Of a stretch of DNA of 64,000 nt, positions 59,712 through 64,000 are shown piece after piece; position 1 is the stretch's first letter, and every line of letters begins with the position of its first letter. The position numbers and the translations under genes were made by a program. Source of the stretch: Morchella semilibera (taxonomy: Eukaryota; Ascomycota; Pezizomycetes; Pezizales; Morchellaceae); contig WBVU01000011.1 in the NCBI GenBank assembly GCA_009192285.1, positions 1,298,668-1,362,667 on the forward strand, given 5' to 3'. The notes below the pieces were generated by a model. The model was not told where the DNA came from and made no database searches. It worked only from the letters and a program-made list of their open reading frames with translations.

Positions 59712-61651
59712 TCACATAACTTCTTTCAACGGGATAGACTTCTGCCTCCTTACCTCTCTCGAGCGCTCCTTGATCAGATAGAAGAGCGCATACAGTGACG
59801 CCATGACAGCCACAACCACCAGGTACGTGATTACCCAACCCTTGCTCGCGTTGGCCAGCTCGGGGCCCAGCCCGATACCGCCGTTGACGATGCCGAGGAT
59901 GATGACGATGCGGCCGAACCAGATATGTGCGTAGGACCAGGCCGAGCGTGTGCCGGTGATGAGGAACTGGCGGTGGTGCAGTTGGCCGAGCATGCCCTGC
60001 ACGGGTAGCAGGCACACAATAATAATGCCCATCACTTGATGGTAGCTGCGCCATTGCTATTTGAGGCGATGGATTAGTTTTCTTTGTACAACGTACAGCT
60101 TTTTTCCAAATTGAGGCTGGTGGGTAAAATATATGGATGGTAGAAAGGGGGGGGGGGATAAAATGGTGAGATTAGAAGAATGAGGTTTGGGAACGTTAGA
60201 GGCAATTAGTTATATTAGGACTGGAAGACCTACGGTTCCTGTCATGCTGCTCCTCCACACGCCCATGATCATGCCAATGAACACCAAGATCACATTGAAG
60301 ATCTGCAGGCCGCGGTGCAGTGCCAGCGCGTTCGAGACCCGGTTGTTTAGCAGTCGGATTATCGCTGCGCCGAATGGGAAGAGAAGCACGAATGTGATGC
60401 CCATTATAACACCTAAGAAGCGCCAAACCAAATATAAGAATCTGCACGTACAACTTGTAGAAAAATATATAGCTAATAATGCAACAAAAAATTATACAGG
60501 GCCACACGCCCCAAAAATGTAGCAGCAGGAATAAAGATACGATAAGAAAAACAAGTATTTCCAATGCGGCACAGGTTGACGGCTGCCCTGCAGCTTGTCC
60601 GCCGGGGGTGTTTGTATGTGTATCATGGGTATATATATGCGAATTGAAACCCGCCAGGGATATCAAAAGTGTGCAACATATATATTCGAATCGCCGCCTC
60701 TTCTTTTTGCTGTCGCCTTGGGGGGGGGGGGTAGGATGTATGTCTTTCATGCTACATAAAATGACATAAGGAAACCGCCGTAAGGCTCAATACCATACCA
60801 TGTGCAATCAATACTCTATCCGCCTTTGTCCTCGGAGCTGCAATCGAGCTCCCCGTCGACACTACCGCCGAAGTGCTATTTGTAAACGGGTTCGTATAGT
60901 TCCCTCCGGTAGCCGCTACCATGTTGAGGGCTGCGAAGCCGTATAGCCTGTGTTGGTGAATTGTTACGGTCTTATCTGGGGTTGCGACCTGTTCGTTGTT
61001 GCCCACGGACCATATCAAGCTCTGAGAGGTGCTGTTGACATCGAGAGATCCACCGCTCCACTCGCGACAGTTAGAACCTGTAATGCTACAGTTAGAAGCT
61101 ACTTAGGGCAGAGGCTAGAATTAAGTTGAGGTTTACATCTGATATTGGCGGTCATGATACCATTGGCAATACCGCTCCCGTCCAGCGTCTCGTACTGGAT
61201 CGATTCCTCAAATAGAGGCTCGAATTCACCACTATAAATTTCACCAGATCAGACACCAGTTTCCTCTTCCCTCTCCTGCGAAAGTCCAGGGGGTCCATAC
61301 AGTCCAAGCCTCGCCGAAGCTGTAACCCCTCCGTTCCCGTCCGAATAGATGACAAATATCAATGCGCCCCCCATCCCCGTACCAATTCCCATACCAACCC
61401 AGCCAGCAGACGATGGTCCGGTGACTTGAATAAATGTGTCATTGCCTGACGCGGGGATGTTGAAGCTCGCAGTGTAGCCTCCGACCTGTCGGTTGGCGTA
61501 TGTTGAGATCTGGGCATTGCTTGTAGTGGCTGTTTGGTAGTGGAAAACTATATAAGTTGTCTTGTTCTTTAAGTAGGGTTGATGGTGGGTGGTACAGACC
61601 AAGTGCTAATACTGCTGAGAGAGCTTTTATTGTTGATTTGAATGAAACCAT
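59712..61651 (-). CDS. Secreted-domain DOMON / cytochrome b561 membrane protein
   Basis: This protein joins an extracellular CDH-type cytochrome (DOMON-like) domain to a cytochrome b561 ferric-reductase core, a fusion likely to move electrons across a membrane; the substrate is not known. Six exons (61651-61600, 61529-61301, 61231-61137, 61077-60799, 60412-60234, 60056-59712) give 392 aa. A signal peptide (MVSFKSTIKALSAVLALATT) precedes the DOMON part (YTASFNIPASGNDTFIQVTG, SAGWVGMGIGTGMGGA with a Met typical of heme ligation, CSNCREW, SQSLIWSVGN). The b561 part has five to six membrane helices with histidines in RVLIAHGV, ALALHRGLQIFN, SYHQVMG and YAHIWFGR. A basic tail (KERSREVRRQK) faces the cytosol. 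Intron 4 (60413-60798) is about 390 nt, far longer than others. Confidence 0.9.
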
Positions 61652-61705
61652 TTTATGTATAGATCTTCTTCGCGCCGGTTTATGTCGACTTGCGCTTACC
61701 GGAAG

Positions 61706-61755
61706 TTCTTTCTTTCTTTCTTTCTTTCTTTTCTTTTCTTTCTTTCTTTTTTCTT
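61706..61755. repeat. CTTT microsatellite in the b561 promoter
   Basis: Pure then imperfect (TTTC)n/(TTTTC)n lies 55-105 bp upstream of the b561-gene start codon. On the gene strand it is a purine (GAAA) tract. Confidence 0.85.
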
Positions 61756-62268
61756 ATTATTTGGCGAAAGTATTGGTAGTAGTAACGAACGGTACTAGAG
61801 AACGTCGAAATATACGTTGCTTGGGTCGTTAAACTCCACCTGCACTCTCACGGCGAAGAGAGGGACTTGACGTACGAACAAGAGGAGAAGGGGAGAAACA
61901 AAAAAAAGTGCGGATACACTTCAACTTGTACTGGTAGGGGGTGTGTGTGTGTGGTAAGGCAAAGTAAGGTGTATGCATGGTAAGATTCGGCTGGATTCAT
62001 AATATCCTCCAATAAGCAGCCACCATCTCTCTAAATTCCCACACTGACTGAGACATTGTTCCCAAAAACATAGTCAGCACGGGGCAGCGCGCCGCAGCAC
62101 TGGTAGATAAAAGATTATCCCACCCCACGAGTCACGACTGCTTTGCCAAAAAAAGAAATATTGGGGCTTGAATGGCAACTCTGTTTCAGCTAGGTCGGTT
62201 TCCTTTTTTGACGGGAGAAGCGAACGGGATGTCGGGCGTGTGCTGCCCTGCGAGATGTGCTGGAGTGA

Positions 62269-62410
62269 AGTACTCGGGGCAGGTAAATAGTACCGGACAA
62301 TGCAAGTTTTGTCTCTGGGCTTTTTTTGCAGTAGTTCTCGCCTAGTACGCGCACCCATTGGTGAACCAAAAACCTCTATTGTCCGGTACTTTTTACCTGC
62401 CCCGAGTACT
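62269..62410. repeat. Foldback hairpin 4, 33-bp arms
   Basis: Positions 62269-62301 (AGTACTCGGGGCAGGTAAAT...GACAAT) pair with 62378-62410 with one mismatch; the loop is 76 nt. A TACATGTA lies 7 bp beyond the right arm. Confidence 0.9.
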
Positions 62411-62805
62411 ATAGGGTACATGTATGTACCTACATAGAGCACTCTACTCTAGAGTACATAATGGTAGGGTATGCAGTACTGGCTGCGATGATGATGTTGT
62501 TGATGATGGTGACGAATTGGTGAATTGGTGAATTGTTATTGTTGTTGCCGTGGAGAATGTTATATTCTACTTTATAACCGCATATATACATACATGTAGC
62601 TACGTAGACCCTGAGGTGCTCTCTGACAAGGCCCCACTGTCGGAACATACATGTACATGTAGAGTATGTACCTACATGTACTCTATATTGGGATTACCCA
62701 CCTCCCCCATGAATTTCATGATGCTCGAGAAATACATACTTATCTACACATTCCCAGCTGGGTGTAAAAAACATGTCTGAATGTGCGTTAACTACATGTA
62801 CATCT

Positions 62806-62933
62806 CTACTCGTTTTTCGCTGACGTTTTTGAACTGGGCCATTATTGCATACACCCAAGATCATGAGCTTGGCGTATTTTTGTATGGCATGCAATATCAG
62901 TCGCGTCCACAAACGTCAGCGAAATACGAGTAG
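62806..62933. repeat. Foldback hairpin 5, 26-bp arms
   Basis: Positions 62806-62831 (CTACTCGTTTTTCGCTGACG...) pair with 62908-62933 with two mismatches. Pairing partly continues into the interior (ATTGCATACACCCAAG with CTTGGCGTAT and GTATGGCATGCAAT), giving a long imperfect stem. A TACATGTA lies just left at 62793. Confidence 0.85.
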
Positions 62934-64000
62934 GGGCTTCCAAGTGCACAAAAAAAAAGTAGGGGGGGCTGAGTCGCTTGTGGTCCATTTTGGCTTTTGA
63001 GGGTCCTGAGAGGGGCTACAACAATTCATCCCTGTTTGGGGCTAGTGGGTTTCTCAGGCGAAATGCTTGTTCAAGCTAAACTAGCGGGGGCCCTGCAAAA
63101 TGTCTCTCTCTCTCTCTCTCCCTCTCTCTTTTTTTTTTCTCCCAGGTTTCTCATCTAGCTTTGTATGGCTGTAGAGCCAATCGCTAAATAGCTGATTTAA
63201 ATCGTGTCCGTGATACATACGCAAGCTTTTGTTCAATGCTCCACACACTCCCTCTAGAATATCCGACATAGGTAAATACATACAACTCCGTTTCAATGTC
63301 ACCAGAAACCGATGCTTGGGAGTGACAGGGAAAGAGTAAAAGTGCTGAATCGAGTTGTCTCCAATGCGTTTCAATATCACCACCACTAGCAACAGCAAAA
63401 GCAGCAGCAGAGGGTAGCGGCTAGTAATCCTGAAAGGTAGCCACCATCACTACCATTGGATTCTGCACCACGGAATGCCCCTTGGATCAGGCTCTACTAA
63501 ACGAGCAAATAGGGAAAATGAGATGTTTTTACTGGCTACCGACAGCCGAGAAACAGTGCCTGCATGTAGTTTCATAACACTAGAGTACCAACGTGGGAAC
63601 ACGTTGGCCCAGGTACGACGACTCTGCGGTCGATCGAGCTGATAATGTGCTTAACGACATCCTTGGAATTGACTGGCGGTCGCCAATTTACTTGACCTCT
63701 AAGTAAATTCCGCGCACGAATAACGGCCACTAGGCTCCCGCAACATCATACCTACTCTAAATTAAGCATTGTCACTAATAGTGTGCACATGGTTGATAGC
63801 TAGACCGCCCCAACGATAGATCTCCCTCTTTTTAGAAATAGAACTCGTCATCGGCGGCTAGCCGCTCTTTTCTATCAAATTCTACTGACCGGAGGCCTTC
63901 CTGCGTAGCAAGAACACATTGCCTGCAATATTTGTTCATATAGGAAATTGATCAGGGAGTAGGAACTCCAAGAAAAAAGAATGAAAAAACTTCGTATGTA

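Larger units (their letters stand above)
61652..64000. other. Gene-free right flank
   Basis: No gene is recognised in 2.3 kb. Contents: a CTTT microsatellite (61706-61755), a GT run (61939-61953), hairpins 4 and 5, six TACATGTA motifs (62417-62793), and a (TC)n tract (63104-63128). An ORF at 63081-63398 begins inside low complexity on one side and shows no family signature, so I leave it uncalled. Confidence 0.55.

Noticed and set aside
2247-61651. A secondary-metabolite or defence gene cluster
   Set aside because: The recognisable genes are scattered housekeeping functions with no synthase, transporter, toxin or regulator set, so no cluster or new multi-gene system can be supported.
63081-63398. 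ORF of 105 codons on the minus strand at the right edge
   Set aside because: Its C-terminus is a translated (TC)n microsatellite and the rest matches no family I know; no intron-flanked continuation is evident.

Overview
The window is nuclear DNA of a filamentous ascomycete (Pezizomycotina, quite possibly Pezizomycetes). The evidence is compact genes with many short introns (mostly 50-120 nt, GT...AG with CTAAC/CTGAC-like branch sites), fungus-specific genes (ERG6, ISN1, CSM3, the fungal 21-kDa complex I subunit), and AT-rich intergenic DNA with nested transposons. The class is inferred; no rRNA or mitochondrial marker is present. I recognise 14 of 15 host protein genes and see no tRNA or rRNA gene.

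Layout. 1-2.2 kb: gene-free DNA with a long inverted-repeat element. 2.2-11.3 kb: an importin-7/8 type karyopherin and the Ski2 RNA helicase, both on the minus strand. 11.3-21.9 kb: a transposon nest, with one MITE inside another, a second copy beside them, then a Tc1/mariner element split by a 7.1-kb Ty3/gypsy chromovirus whose 5' side carries two LTRs in tandem. 22.6-36.8 kb: a tight block of CSM3/TIPIN (-), a complex I subunit (+), MED17 (-) and an ATR/Mec1-type kinase (-). 36.8-44.9 kb: RanGAP (-) and a small Ser/Pro-rich fungal protein (+) in repeat-rich spacers. 44.9-61.7 kb: ISN1 (-), ERG6 (+), zuotin (-), a secreted 5'-nucleotidase-like metallophosphatase (+), a ketopantoate reductase family protein (-), prephenate dehydrogenase TYR1 (+) and a DOMON/cytochrome b561 protein (-). 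61.7-64 kb: gene-free DNA with two foldback hairpins.

The genes are housekeeping: Ran-dependent transport (importin, RanGAP), cytoplasmic exosome decay (Ski2), replication checkpoint (CSM3 and ATR, with MluI-box motifs upstream of both), transcription (MED17), ribosome-associated folding (zuotin), ergosterol, tyrosine and IMP metabolism. No biosynthetic cluster or CRISPR-like system is visible. For ten multi-exon genes (CSM3, complex I subunit, MED17, RanGAP, ISN1, ERG6, ZUO1, metallophosphatase, ketopantoate reductase, TYR1) and the b561 gene I placed every exon junction by hand and the summed coding length is an exact multiple of three.

The most unusual non-gene signals are (1) the palindrome TACATGTA, found about 34 times, apparently always outside coding exons, where about one is expected by chance, and (2) at least five unrelated-sequence but same-architecture foldback hairpins with near-perfect 26-33 nt arms.
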